A DNA stretch of 64,000 nucleotides from an uncultured Methanomassiliicoccales archaeon (GCA_959597175.1 CAUFXM010000011.1:11829-75828); one strand, 5' to 3'. Positions 51,131 to 60,061 are shown, counted from the stretch's first letter. Numbers and translations are program-made. Notes: generated by a model not told the origin, from the sequence alone.

Positions 51131-52372
51131 ATGAGAATGAATGAGATTATATCCATGCATGCCCTCATCGTCCCCATGGAGGCTCCAGGACTCTATGATG
51201 ATTGGACCGGCAACATAGTCAACGGGGCGGACGTCCGCAGCCTCGATCCCGGGGCGATCAGGTCTGCCAGGGCTGCATTCTCGGAGAGGTTCCCTTCGAG
51301 GGCGGAGGATGCAGCGGGATGGGACGACCCCACCTTCCTGTCCAAGACGGGCGTATTCAAGCGCGGGAAGGTGACGGTCGCCTCGTTGATCCTCCTCGGG
51401 AAATCGGGGGACCGTCTTCTCCCGCAGTCCGTCTGCATCAGATGGAGGCTGTTGGATCAGGACGGCAGGGAGCAGGACTCGCGCACATTCGAGGGTCCGA
51501 TGCTGCTGACATCCATGCAGGCCGTGTCGATGGTCCGCAACTGGTCGTGCAAGACGGGCAGCGGGGAATCAGTGTCCACCGTCAGCGCCTATCGCAACTC
51601 GATGCTCCTGGAGGCTGTGCGCAACGCCATCGCCCATCAGGATTATGGGCTGGGAGGAACGGTCGACGTCGTCGAGAGGGAGAACGAATCTGTCACCGTT
51701 ATAAGCAGGGGGTCCTTCCCGGACAGGTCTCCGGAATCGTTCATAACTGGCTCCCCGTCGAAGCCCATGAGGAATCAGTTCCTCATCGGGGCGATGGCGG
51801 GCCTGGGAATAGTGCCAGCATCCGGCAGCGGCATACGCTCGATGTACCTGTCCCAGGCTCACCGCAGGTTCCCAATGCCGGACTTCGATATAGATGGCGA
51901 CAGGGTGGCCGTCAGGTTCTCGGGGCTCAGGGGCGGTTCATACGCCAGGGTCCTGGACCTGCGGGACGATCTCGATATGAAAGCAATACTGGATCTCGAC
52001 AGGGTGGCGAAGAACCTATATCTGCCCGAGAAGAGGATGAAGGCCCTCGTGCGCAGAGGCCTGGTGGAGATCCTGGGAGGGGTGCCGTGCATAGCTTCGG
52101 GGGCAGGGCAGGATGCGATCTCCTCGTTCACCGCCGGTCCGGCGGAGGATGCGATCCTGGGCCTCATCGATTCCAAGGGGTATGTGACCCGGGCGGACGT
52201 CGCAGCGTTGCTCGCCGCCAGGGACAACAGGGACCTGACGGACGAGCAGATCAAGGTGAAGGCTACGAATCTTCTTCAGTCCATGAGGAGGGATGGCCTC
52301 GTAGAGAAGGCGGAAGGCAGCACCCGCTCTGCAAGATATGTGAGGGGCGGGGGAGATCCCCCCTGCCTGTGA
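51131..52372 (+). CDS. ATP-binding HTH protein, AlbA-less relative
   Basis: A 413-residue protein. The segment LEAVRNAIAHQDYGLGG matches the GHKL-like ATP-binding core of predicted regulators that usually carry an N-terminal AlbA_2 DNA-binding domain, which is lacking here. A C-terminal winged-helix region (EDAILGLIDSKGYVTRADVA) remains. So it is either a truncated or a shorter variant. Start uncertain: GTG 51110 or ATG 51131. Confidence 0.6.
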   Translation: MRMNEIISMHALIVPMEAPGLYDDWTGNIVNGADVRSLDPGAIRSARAAFSERFPSRAEDAAGWDDPTFLSKTGVFKRGKVTVASLILLGKSGDRLLPQSVCIRWRLLDQDGREQDSRTFEGPMLLTSMQAVSMVRNWSCKTGSGESVSTVSAYRNSMLLEAVRNAIAHQDYGLGGTVDVVERENESVTVISRGSFPDRSPESFITGSPSKPMRNQFLIGAMAGLGIVPASGSGIRSMYLSQAHRRFPMPDFDIDGDRVAVRFSGLRGGSYARVLDLRDDLDMKAILDLDRVAKNLYLPEKRMKALVRRGLVEILGGVPCIASGAGQDAISSFTAGPAEDAILGLIDSKGYVTRADVAALLAARDNRDLTDEQIKVKATNLLQSMRRDGLVEKAEGSTRSARYVRGGGDPPCL

Positions 52373-52412
52373 ACATGTTTTCGATTCAGGTACAAGGTTC
52401 CATGGGTCGCCA

Positions 52413-52901
52413 TCAGAGGCTGGTGTCATGGACGAGGATGGGGATATTCACCTTGCCGTAGGTTTCCTCGTAGATTTCGGGGATTTCGTATGTGATCTTC
52501 ACGTCGTCTATGTCATCCATCGTCAGGCTTGCAGGCACAGTTTCACGGATGTTTAGGGTTGTGGAGTTGCCATCGGAAAGGATTCCGCTGATCCTGTCCA
52601 TCTCATACTCCACCCCTCCGGCATAGACTGTCGCCTTGACGAAATTCACCTGAAGTCCGCTGTTGTCGCCGAGGATATTGTATCCATCGTTCTTGAGTAC
52701 TAGCTCCAGATTCATCGTCTGGTATTCGGGGTTGTAGATGCCAGGGCCCGACAGGTATACCTCGTAGTTGTACCTGATTTTGCCCGAGGACTCTCCCCCA
52801 TTGTTGTTCAGTGCCACTGCGACCGCCGCTACGATGACGATCACCACAACAGCGACCAGTATCAGAAGCTTCTTCTGTTCCAAGATATCGTCCTCCTCCA
52901 T
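52413..52901 (-). CDS. Membrane-anchored extracellular protein
   Basis: 162 residues: a short charged N terminus, one hydrophobic helix (LLILVAVVVIVIVAAVAVAL, about residues 12-31), then a beta-rich outside domain ending PILVHDTSL. It has no recognisable family and no class III pilin signal that I can confirm. Lower GC than the genome average; part of an accessory block to 55.5 kb. Confidence 0.65.
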   Translation of the reverse strand: MEEDDILEQKKLLILVAVVVIVIVAAVAVALNNNGGESSGKIRYNYEVYLSGPGIYNPEYQTMNLELVLKNDGYNILGDNSGLQVNFVKATVYAGGVEYEMDRISGILSDGNSTTLNIRETVPASLTMDDIDDVKITYEIPEIYEETYGKVNIPILVHDTSL

Positions 52902-53095
52902 TCACAGCCGTTCCGAAAATCCGTCGGAATCATCCGATGTTCGGATTCGACCGTTCCGGGTATTGCACGGTAAGCTATATACTCTAAAATTTATAAATGA
53001 CTTTTCGTTTGTTGTTTCTGATACCAGAAGGAGGCCCCGTCCGAATCGCCCGGCAACCGATAACCATGGGCGTTGGACGGGGGTGTCCGACGATG

Positions 53096-54682
53096 TCATC
53101 TCCATTCGTTGAGGTAGTCTATCCTCTCCCATCTCTGATAGAGGCGGTATCCGAAATTCGTCCAACTTATGGCGACATACCCGATGGCCCAGGAGATCGG
53201 CACAATCGCCAGCAGCAACAGGCCGCTGAATTCGAAGTCCGGCAGATAGATGGGGACCAGATGGATGTACAGTCCTGTAACGATCAGCATGATGGGCAGG
53301 GATGCCGCTACGATGTACCAATTGAGACTGTTGACCGTTTCGTCCATGATGTACATCAGCCTGAGCACCATGAGTACTCCCAGCAGCAACCAGAGCGCGT
53401 CAAGATCGCCGCTATAAACATAGTTCTTGACGACCCACCGGCTTACACCGACCACTATCGCAGTCAGGAAAAGCGCGCAGAGCAGGCTCATGAAGAAACC
53501 CGTCCCGGAAGCCTCGGCCTTCTTCCCTTTGAACACGATCGGTTTGCGCTTGCGGTATCTGCGGGTTTCTGCCAGGTCCTTGGCCTTCTCGTACCCGCTC
53601 TCGGCGGCGCTCCTCATGAGGATCCTCGCCCTGCTCATGTTCTTCTTCACGCCGTCGCCATTAGAGTACATGAGGGCCAGCCTGTACTTCTCGGAGTCCG
53701 ATCCATGTTCGAGTATCTCTTTGGCTATGCCGTCGAGCATGTTCGCCGCGTCCCGGTCTTTGCTGTCGATCTCAAGCCTCCGGCAAAACAACTCGAACTT
53801 CCTTGCCAGTCCCATGCATGGCCCTCTGCTTAAGATATCCAAGGCCTCATCGTCCGAATGCTTGTACATCACCCCGTACAGGTAGAGGCCCATGTCGTTG
53901 TCGGAATCCGCCGAGGACATGATGAGCTTCTTCCCGCGGGCTTTGTCTTCCGGGTCATCGGAATCGTACACGAGATGGCGGCCCAGGATTGCCATGGCAG
54001 TGGTGTCTTCGAGCCTCACAGCGCTCTCCAGGTACTCTGCATAGAGGGATTCGTCTTCCGTGGTCTGGGCGCAGATGCGATATGCCATGCCCAGAGCGAC
54101 TTCGACGGCTTCCTTGTCGGCATTCTCGATTCTCTGGCTCCCGTCAGGAATCTTCGATTCGACGAAGCGATACCCTGAGGCATCCTCCGAGTACATTTTT
54201 GCAAGGCATTTGAGCGCCCGCGCATAGTTTTGCTCATCAAACAGCCTAACGGCGCCCCATGCGTTGTTCGTCTTGTCCGAGAGGCGGAAATAGCCTCCTC
54301 CGCTGCTTCCCACGTAGAATGAAATGCGGTTTCCATTGCGAAGGAGGGCATTTGCATGGCAATCATACATGGGCGAATTGGCGCTGTATATCCTGGTTTT
54401 AGCTATAGCCTGGTCGAGGTTGTCCGCCAGCTCCCTTCTCTTTTCCTTATAGCCCAGCGTGTAGCCGGTCCTGGTCACAGGCACGTTGGCGAACATATAG
54501 CTGCCATCGTATCCGTAAATGGATCTCCATTCGCTTGTCTCGTAGGTTCTGGGGGTACCAGCGACGGATTCTGTATAGACGACCTCGTATCCGACAATCC
54601 CCCCGTCCTTTTCCGCCCTTTTCAGGTCCTCGTATTCGAAGGGACTGTATCTCCTGAGGAACAACTCCATGTTGCTGGTCAT
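53096..54682 (-). CDS. Sel1-like repeat protein with C-terminal membrane helices
   Basis: 528 residues. The middle (about 170-370) holds Sel1/TPR-type helical repeats (YRLALMYSNGDGVKKNMSRA is the clearest). The C terminus (about 395-515) has four hydrophobic segments, including ASGTGFFMSLLCALFLTAIV and LLLLAIVPISWAIGYVAISW. Sel1 proteins usually scaffold protein complexes. The N-terminal ~160 residues are unrecognised. It sits between two small membrane proteins on the same strand in the low-GC block. Confidence 0.7.
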   Translation of the reverse strand: MTSNMELFLRRYSPFEYEDLKRAEKDGGIVGYEVVYTESVAGTPRTYETSEWRSIYGYDGSYMFANVPVTRTGYTLGYKEKRRELADNLDQAIAKTRIYSANSPMYDCHANALLRNGNRISFYVGSSGGGYFRLSDKTNNAWGAVRLFDEQNYARALKCLAKMYSEDASGYRFVESKIPDGSQRIENADKEAVEVALGMAYRICAQTTEDESLYAEYLESAVRLEDTTAMAILGRHLVYDSDDPEDKARGKKLIMSSADSDNDMGLYLYGVMYKHSDDEALDILSRGPCMGLARKFELFCRRLEIDSKDRDAANMLDGIAKEILEHGSDSEKYRLALMYSNGDGVKKNMSRARILMRSAAESGYEKAKDLAETRRYRKRKPIVFKGKKAEASGTGFFMSLLCALFLTAIVVGVSRWVVKNYVYSGDLDALWLLLGVLMVLRLMYIMDETVNSLNWYIVAASLPIMLIVTGLYIHLVPIYLPDFEFSGLLLLAIVPISWAIGYVAISWTNFGYRLYQRWERIDYLNEWR

Positions 54683-54779
54683 GGCATCACATGCCGTGTT
54701 TGTGCTTTATGCGTCATAGCGCCGTCTAAACCATGGTCGGAGTCATCCGATCCATCGGTCGCGGGCAGGCAAATCAACT

Positions 54780-54986
54780 TCAGTCCTCTTCGAACCTGGG
54801 TTCGTTGAGCATCTTGGCCGGCATCTTGCATATCGGGCAGCGGCGGGACAGGTAGCCCCAGATCAGATAGATTATGCCTGGTATGAGAAAAAAGCAACAA
54901 AGGATCAGGAAAAGGATCCAGTTTATCTTCGACTCTGTGCGCACGTTGCGCTTGCAGGATGGGCAGTATCTCAGTTTAGGTGCCAT
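54780..54986 (-). CDS. Small zinc-ribbon membrane protein
   Basis: A 68-residue protein with two CPxCK zinc knuckles (YCPSCKRN; RCPICKMP) flanking a hydrophobic helix (ILFLILCCFFLIPGIIYLIW). ATG at 54986. It precedes the Sel1 protein by about 100 bases and likely shares its transcript. Function unknown. Confidence 0.65.
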   Translation of the reverse strand: MAPKLRYCPSCKRNVRTESKINWILFLILCCFFLIPGIIYLIWGYLSRRCPICKMPAKMLNEPRFEED

Positions 54987-55081
54987 ACTGTTCAATAGAC
55001 TGTAGTTTATTTAGCATTTTCTATTTTCGAAAACTGATAATCAATGAGAACAATATTACATTCGAACACAGGGTTAGAATC

Positions 55082-55480
55082 ATGGTCGAGGCTATACCCG
55101 GTGGCAATCCGCTCGAAGAGAGATATAGCCATGAGATCATGATAGCCCTTCTTACCAACGGCAGGATGATGAAGACCGACCTTCTGCGCAGCGTGTCGAA
55201 GTCCTCATGCATGATCGGACGGCTAGATCGCCTAGAGGAGGCCGGATTGGTCGAGATAGTTAACGACAGGTTTTCGAACAACACCAAATGGGTCTCCCTA
55301 ACTCCCAAGGGAAAGAAGGTCGCCAGGCTCCTGGAGCAGCTGGCGGAGGCCATGGATGAGGGGTCTGGCACAGGGAGGGATTCACCCTCGGGTCAGTATG
55401 CGTCCTTCGATGAAGAAGGCGCCTTTGCCCAACCCATACCGCCAAAGGACAATGGCGAGGATGTCGGATCCCGTAAGTGA
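55082..55480 (+). CDS. Winged-helix transcriptional regulator
   Basis: A 132-residue protein with an N-terminal winged helix (SHEIMIALLTNGRMMKTDLL, WVSLTPKGKKVARLL) and an acidic, Ser/Gly/Pro-rich C-terminal tail. It resembles the wHTH protein at 55811-56158. The ATG at 55082 was chosen; the frame upstream overlaps the divergent zinc-ribbon gene. Confidence 0.75.
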   Translation: MVEAIPGGNPLEERYSHEIMIALLTNGRMMKTDLLRSVSKSSCMIGRLDRLEEAGLVEIVNDRFSNNTKWVSLTPKGKKVARLLEQLAEAMDEGSGTGRDSPSGQYASFDEEGAFAQPIPPKDNGEDVGSRK

Positions 55481-55494
55481 TTGGAGAAATGTAG

Positions 55495-55568
55495 TGGGCC
55501 CGGTCGGATTCGAACCAACGGCCAATTGGTTATGAGCCAATCGCTCCACCTGGCTAAGCTACGAGCCC
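55495..55568 (-). tRNA. tRNA with CAT anticodon (Ile2 or elongator Met)
   Basis: Acceptor GGGCTCG/CGGGCCC, anticodon stem ATTGG/CCAAT around loop CTCATAA (anticodon CAT), T-loop TTCGAAT, discriminator A, no encoded CCA. Archaeal tRNA-Ile2 (CAT) often has a GGGCCC-type acceptor, which I favour; elongator Met remains possible. Confidence 0.9.
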
Positions 55569-55637
55569 GTATGGACGCCCGATGGATATGTCAATTAAAA
55601 AGATATCGATGAAGATGGGAATTGTAGGAGAAGATGG

Positions 55638-55710
55638 CGCCGCCGCACGGATTTGAACCGAGGACCTTGTGATTAACAGTCACACGCTCTACCTACTGAG
55701 CTACAGCGGC
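55638..55710 (-). tRNA. tRNA-Asn (GTT)
   Basis: Acceptor GCCGCTG/CGGCGGC, anticodon loop CTGTTAA (GTT), T-arm with GTTCAAATC, discriminator G, and encoded CCA at 55635-55637. A TTTTTTATAC TATA element is about 30 bases upstream at ~55740. Confidence 0.95.
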
Positions 55711-55810
55711 TTGTTGTAAACGAGCGAATGAAGGGGTCGTATAAAAAACTTTCTCAATTGCTGATGCACAAGCGTGGTTTTGGTCCGGGGCCGGTACGGC
55801 CCCAGGACTT

Positions 55811-56158
55811 TCAAGCCTTGGAGGAGCGCTTCTTCGACTTCTTCTCGGACTTCTCGGAGGACGTTCCGGACTCGAAGTCCATCCTGCCGTAGAAGACCTC
55901 GCGGCTCTCGAACATGCGCTTGCCGATGGCCTTCCCCTTGGGGGTGAGCTCGTAGATCTTCATCAGACGCCTTCCGGCCTCGAGGTGCATGGTCATGAGG
56001 CCGAGGTCGACGAGCTCGTCCGCGGTTTTGATGACCGTCTTGTAGTTCTTGGCGATCCTCAGCATGTCGGTTGCCATGATCTTCTCGTTCTCGTAGACGA
56101 GTGAAAGTATGTCGACCGCATAACGGCTGGACAGCGGCGACTGGTAGTCCGTCATCAT
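55811..56158 (-). CDS. Winged-helix regulator
   Basis: About 115 residues. N-terminal winged helix (YAVDILSLVYENEKIMATDM ... YELTPKGKAIGKRM) and a Lys/Ser-rich C-terminal tail (SEKKSKKRSSKA). The ATG at 56158 or 56155 is preceded by a TATA element framed by a 9-bp inverted repeat (56172-56221), suggesting autoregulation. Target genes are unknown; larA is divergent. Confidence 0.75.
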   Translation of the reverse strand: MMTDYQSPLSSRYAVDILSLVYENEKIMATDMLRIAKNYKTVIKTADELVDLGLMTMHLEAGRRLMKIYELTPKGKAIGKRMFESREVFYGRMDFESGTSSEKSEKKSKKRSSKA

Positions 56159-56171
56159 GAATGACAAAAGC

Positions 56172-56221
56172 GCATGTCGGTATTTATCGGTTTATAGCTT
56201 CGTAATCCCATGCCGACATGC
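56172..56221 (-). promoter_or_regulatory. Inverted repeat flanking the TATA box of the wHTH gene
   Basis: GCATGTCGG (56172-56180) and its exact inverse CCGACATGC (56213-56221), 32 bases apart, on both sides of AT-rich elements (TATTTATCGGTTTATAG) used as minus-strand promoter. Looks like a repressor loop site for the downstream wHTH regulator. Confidence 0.5.
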
Positions 56222-56344
56222 TGACGGTGTGCATAACGACATCCAAGCCGAGAATCACTGGCACTTCCGACCGCGACAAGCATGCGCGCGCGTGGACGGG
56301 CGCGTTCTTTAATACGGGATGCGGCAATCAGTCCCACGGTCCAC

Positions 56345-57586
56345 ATGATGGTTGATGTGAAGTACGGCAAGGACGGGGTCCAGAAGGTGGAGATCCCCGA
56401 CGAGAACTATATCGGCACGTTCTACCCCAAGGACGTGGAGTGCGGGGACCCGGACGAGGTGATCGGCGAGTCGATCGACAACCCGATCGGGTACGCATCC
56501 ATGGAGGAGTTCCTGAAGGGAGGGGAGGACGTGGTCTTCATCGTCAACGACGGCACGCGCCCCACGCCGACGGCCAAGGTGCTGGACGCCCTCGCGAAGA
56601 GGATGGACCTCAGGTCCGCCAGATACCTGATAGCCACAGGCACCCACAGGGACATGACCGAGGAGGAGTACAACTTCGTCTTCGGCAGCCACTACCAGGA
56701 GCTGAAGGACCGCATCATCTGCCACGATGCCAAGAACTCCGAGTGCGTGAACCTCGGCACGTCCAAGAACGGTACCCCCATGGAGGTCAACAAGATCGCC
56801 GTCGACGCGGACAGGCTGGTGATAATCACCTCCGTGGAGCCCCACTACTTCGCAGGGTACACCGGCGGCAGGAAGTCGTTCCTGCCCGGCGTCGCATCCT
56901 ACAGGACGATCGAGGCCAACCACAGGCTGGCCATGAACATGGAGGCCCAGTCCCTGGTCCTGGAGGGGAACCCGGTCCACGAGGACATGATGGATGCCCT
57001 CGCGGTCGTGAAGGGCAAGGAGATCTTCTCAATCCAGATGGTCCTGGACAGGCACCAGAACATATACAGGGTCGCATCGGGGGCGCTCAACCCCGCCTTC
57101 GAGAAGGCTGTCGGATGGGCGAACGAGGTGTTCTCGGTGCCCATCCCCGAGAAGGCGGACGTGGTCATATCGGTTGCACCGTATCCGATGGACGTGGACC
57201 TGTACCAGTCGCAGAAGGCCCTCGACAACGGGAAGTGGGCCCTCAAGGAGGGCGGGAAGATCATCATGGTCTCGAAATGCAGGGAGGGGGTCGGACACGC
57301 GACGTTCCTGACGCAGCTCTCCACCTCCAAGGACCCCAGGAAGGTCCTGGAGAATCTCAGGTCCGAGTACAAGCTCGGATACCACAAGGCCGCCAAGATG
57401 GCGGAGATCGCGACATGGGCTTCGATCTGGGCCGTAACCGACCTGGATCCGGAGCTGCTGAGGAACGCCAACATCACCCCGTTCCCCTCGGTCGCCGACG
57501 CGGTGGCCAAGGCGCTCTCGGAGAATCCGGGCGCCAGGGTGATGGTGCTCATGGACGGTAGCGTAACCATACCGAGGTTGGGATGA
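56345..57586 (+). CDS. LarA-like nickel-pincer (lactate racemase family) protein
   Basis: A 413-residue LarA homolog. Family motifs: NDGTRPTPTAKVLD, ATGTHRDMTEEE, CHDAKNSEC, and VEPHYFAGYTGGRKSFLPG with the active-site His and Lys region. LarA racemases use a nickel-pincer nucleotide to move hydride at hydroxy acids; the substrate could be lactate or another alpha-hydroxy acid. The pincer-synthesis genes larB, larC and larE are not in this window. The next gene, an Fe-S oxidoreductase-like protein, overlaps by 4 bases. Confidence 0.82.
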   Translation: MMVDVKYGKDGVQKVEIPDENYIGTFYPKDVECGDPDEVIGESIDNPIGYASMEEFLKGGEDVVFIVNDGTRPTPTAKVLDALAKRMDLRSARYLIATGTHRDMTEEEYNFVFGSHYQELKDRIICHDAKNSECVNLGTSKNGTPMEVNKIAVDADRLVIITSVEPHYFAGYTGGRKSFLPGVASYRTIEANHRLAMNMEAQSLVLEGNPVHEDMMDALAVVKGKEIFSIQMVLDRHQNIYRVASGALNPAFEKAVGWANEVFSVPIPEKADVVISVAPYPMDVDLYQSQKALDNGKWALKEGGKIIMVSKCREGVGHATFLTQLSTSKDPRKVLENLRSEYKLGYHKAAKMAEIATWASIWAVTDLDPELLRNANITPFPSVADAVAKALSENPGARVMVLMDGSVTIPRLG

Positions 57587-58686
57587 ATATGTCGGAATTC
57601 GAAGTAGACAGGCTCGAGAGGGTCAGGAACGCCGTTAACTGCTGCACGATGTGCGGCTTCTGCAAGAGCGTGTGCCCCTCTTTCAAGGCGATCGGTTGGG
57701 ACTCCGCGCTCTCCAGGGGGCGCATCGTGCTCACGTACGGCCTTCTGACCGGGGACATACAGCCCGACGAGTCCGTCGTGAGGAACATGTACACATGCAC
57801 GACCTGTGCGGACTGCGTGCGCAGATGTCCCTCGAAGGTGGAGATCGTCGACATCATCGAGGACTGCCGTGCGGACCTGGTCAAGGCGGGATGCATCCTG
57901 CCCAAGCACAAGGCGATGTGCGAGAACATCCTCAGCGACGGCAACCCGTTCGGCGAGAAGGCCTCGAGGAGGGACGCCCTCGGGAGGACGCCCCACAAGG
58001 CGAAGGTCGGGTACTTCGCGGGATGCACCGCCACGTTCAGGTCGAAGGAGACCGCGAGGGCGACGATGTCCATACTGGACAAGCTCGGCGTAGACTTCAC
58101 CACGCTTGACGAGACATGCTGCGGATCCGTCATGCAGAGGGTCGGATGGCCCCAGGAGGATGTGACGGAGCTCATGAGGAAGAACGTCGAGGCCATCAAG
58201 GAGATGGGGGTCGAGACGCTGGTGCTCTCCTGCGCTGGGTGCTACAGGATGTTCAAGCTGGAGTACCCCAAGTACGTGGAGGTGCCATTCGAGGTGCTCC
58301 ACATCACGGAGTTCCTCGCCAGGCAGGACCTGAAGCTCAAGCCCATGTCCGGAGTCGCGACCTATCACGACCCGTGCCACCTCGGCAGGCACTGCGGAGT
58401 GTACGAGCCTCCCAGGGAGGTCATAGCCAAGATCCCCGGACTGGAGTTCAGGGAGATGGACTTCAACAGGAAGACAAGCCACTGCTGCGGCGGTGGAGGC
58501 GGTGTGAGGTCCGCGTACCCCCAGGAATCCATGGACATCGCGAACACCAGGCTGGACGAGGCATCCTTCGCGGACGTCATCATCACCACCTGCCCGTTCT
58601 GCGTCAACAACCTGGAGGCCGCGAAGGGCGATAGGAAGGTCCAGGTCAGGGATCTGGTCGAGCTCGTGGACGAGCTGCTGCGATGA
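57583..58686 (+). CDS. HdrD/GlcF-like Fe-S protein with two CCG domains
   Basis: A 367-residue protein: two [4Fe-4S] motifs (CTMCGFCKSVCP, CTTCADCVRRCP) and two CCG domains (FAGCTATFR ... CCGSVMQR ... CAGCYRMF; DPCHLGRHCGVYE ... CCGGGGGVRS ... CPFCVNN). It is related to HdrD and to the Fe-S subunits of glycolate/lactate oxidases. Coupling to larA (ATGA overlap) favours hydroxy-acid oxidation or transfer of its electrons; an HdrD role cannot be excluded. The FAD subunit is not adjacent. Confidence 0.8.
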   Translation: MNMSEFEVDRLERVRNAVNCCTMCGFCKSVCPSFKAIGWDSALSRGRIVLTYGLLTGDIQPDESVVRNMYTCTTCADCVRRCPSKVEIVDIIEDCRADLVKAGCILPKHKAMCENILSDGNPFGEKASRRDALGRTPHKAKVGYFAGCTATFRSKETARATMSILDKLGVDFTTLDETCCGSVMQRVGWPQEDVTELMRKNVEAIKEMGVETLVLSCAGCYRMFKLEYPKYVEVPFEVLHITEFLARQDLKLKPMSGVATYHDPCHLGRHCGVYEPPREVIAKIPGLEFREMDFNRKTSHCCGGGGGVRSAYPQESMDIANTRLDEASFADVIITTCPFCVNNLEAAKGDRKVQVRDLVELVDELLR

Positions 58687-59468
58687 TCGCAAGGAGGGGG
58701 GAGGCGGGCAGGCCCCTGGTCATGGGGATCCTGAATGTCACCCCCGACTCGTTCTCCGACGGCGGCCTTTGGACGGATGCCGGGGCCGCCGTCGCCCATG
58801 CCATGGAGATGGTGGAGCAGGGTGCGGACATGATCGACATAGGGGCCGAGTCCACCCGCCCCGGGTCGGCTCCCGTGTCCGCAGCAGAGGAGATCTCCAG
58901 GCTGGCGCCGGTCCTGAGGGATCTGATCCCGTCCGTGGGGGTCCCCGTGTCCGTGGACACGATGAAGAGGGAGGTGGCGGAGTTCTGTCTGTCGATGGGC
59001 GCGGACATGGTGAACGATGTCAACGGCCTCCGCGCGGAAGGCATGGCGGAGGCCTGTGCGGACGCCGGCGCCTATGTGTGCATAATGCACATGCATGGTA
59101 CGCCGTCCGACATGCACGATACCGTAATGGGGGACGGTTTCAGGGAGGAGATCCACTCTTTCCTCAGGACCCGTGCCGATGCCGCGATCGAAGCGGGGGT
59201 CCGCCGCGACAGGGTGGTGCTGGACCCGGGGATCGGGTTCGGGAAGACCGTTGAGCAGAACGTCTGGATCTTGGACCACAGCGCCTTCTTCTCCGACGGG
59301 TTCCCGGTGCTGTCCGGTTCCTCCCGCAAGAGGTTCGTCCGGGCCACATACCCCGGTTGGGACGTCGACGAGGCATCGGCGGATGCCGCCCGCAGGGCGG
59401 CCGATTCTGGTGCGGACATCGTGAGGGTCCACAACGTCGCCGCCACGGTACGCGCGCTCAGGCGATGA
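58683..59468 (+). CDS. folP: Dihydropteroate synthase
   Basis: A 261-residue TIM barrel with all DHPS motifs: GILNVTPDSFSDGG, GAESTRPGSAPV, VSVDTMKREV, NDVNGLRA, DPGIGFGKT and SGSSRKRFV. It condenses pterin pyrophosphate with p-aminobenzoate (or a methanopterin-type arylamine) to build folate-like C1 carriers. Its ATG overlaps the upstream Fe-S gene stop by 4 bases, forming a three-gene operon with larA. Ends in an 11-base overlap with the convergent DUF2116 gene. Confidence 0.92.
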   Translation: MIARRGEAGRPLVMGILNVTPDSFSDGGLWTDAGAAVAHAMEMVEQGADMIDIGAESTRPGSAPVSAAEEISRLAPVLRDLIPSVGVPVSVDTMKREVAEFCLSMGADMVNDVNGLRAEGMAEACADAGAYVCIMHMHGTPSDMHDTVMGDGFREEIHSFLRTRADAAIEAGVRRDRVVLDPGIGFGKTVEQNVWILDHSAFFSDGFPVLSGSSRKRFVRATYPGWDVDEASADAARRAADSGADIVRVHNVAATVRALRR

Positions 59469-59661
59469 TGTACCTCACCACCGCCAGGATGACGATGGCG
59501 GCGATGGCGGTGCCGTAGAACATACGTTCCCTGCGCTTCTCGTCATCCGTCCTGCCCCTGTCCCTCTCCCTGCACGTGTCGTCGCAGTACTCCTGGCCGA
59601 ACGGGATCGGGTCCCCGCAGAACTTGCAGTGGGAATGGTCGGGCAACCTGGCTCCTGCCAT
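59458..59661 (-). CDS. DUF2116-like zinc-ribbon membrane protein
   Basis: A 67-residue protein with a zinc-ribbon HCKFCGDPIPFGQEYCDDTC and a C-terminal membrane helix (TAIAAIVILAVVRYIIA). Matches archaeal DUF2116 tail-anchored proteins of unknown role. A TTTTTATTAC TATA element is about 25 bases before the ATG at 59661. Confidence 0.7.
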   Translation of the reverse strand: MAGARLPDHSHCKFCGDPIPFGQEYCDDTCRERDRGRTDDEKRRERMFYGTAIAAIVILAVVRYIIA

Positions 59662-59809
59662 GCCTTCCGCATCCTGACGATGCGTAATAAAAATTGCCAT
59701 GGACCGTTCAGGGGACGCGGTCTAAGGTATGATGATAACAGAGCACTGCTGGCCGTCTTATAACCGCTCTTGTCATAATCGGTATGCCGCATCGCGGCAG
59801 GATGATGAG

Positions 59810-60061
59810 ATGGTCAGGTTCACACTACTTTTCAGATCCAGGGAGACTGACATGCGGATGGAGCTCGACGGCGGCGAGAAGGTCCGCGAGGTCAGCGACA
59901 CCGCAGAGGACTACTTCGGGGGAGGGTTCATGCTGAGGAACGGATACAGCCTGCTGGGCCGGGACCGCATCGTCGGCGAGTGCATAGGCGATGGGGACGT
60001 GGTCGATGTGATCCCGGACCCGGAAACGTTATTCAGCGACTGCAGGATTCAGCAACCATGA
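59810..60061 (+). CDS. Ubiquitin-like beta-grasp protein
   Basis: An 83-residue protein with ubiquitin-type order: strand VRFTLLF, strand MRMELDGGEKVREV, a helix (SDTAEDYFG), then strands ending with GRDRIVGECIGDGDVVDVIP, like the gly-rich turn plus last strand of ubiquitin-like proteins. There is no C-terminal Gly-Gly, so conjugation is not shown. ATG at 59810. Its TGA overlaps the start of the JAB-like gene (ATGA), so both are coupled. Fold is my inference from pattern. Confidence 0.55.
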   Translation: MVRFTLLFRSRETDMRMELDGGEKVREVSDTAEDYFGGGFMLRNGYSLLGRDRIVGECIGDGDVVDVIPDPETLFSDCRIQQP

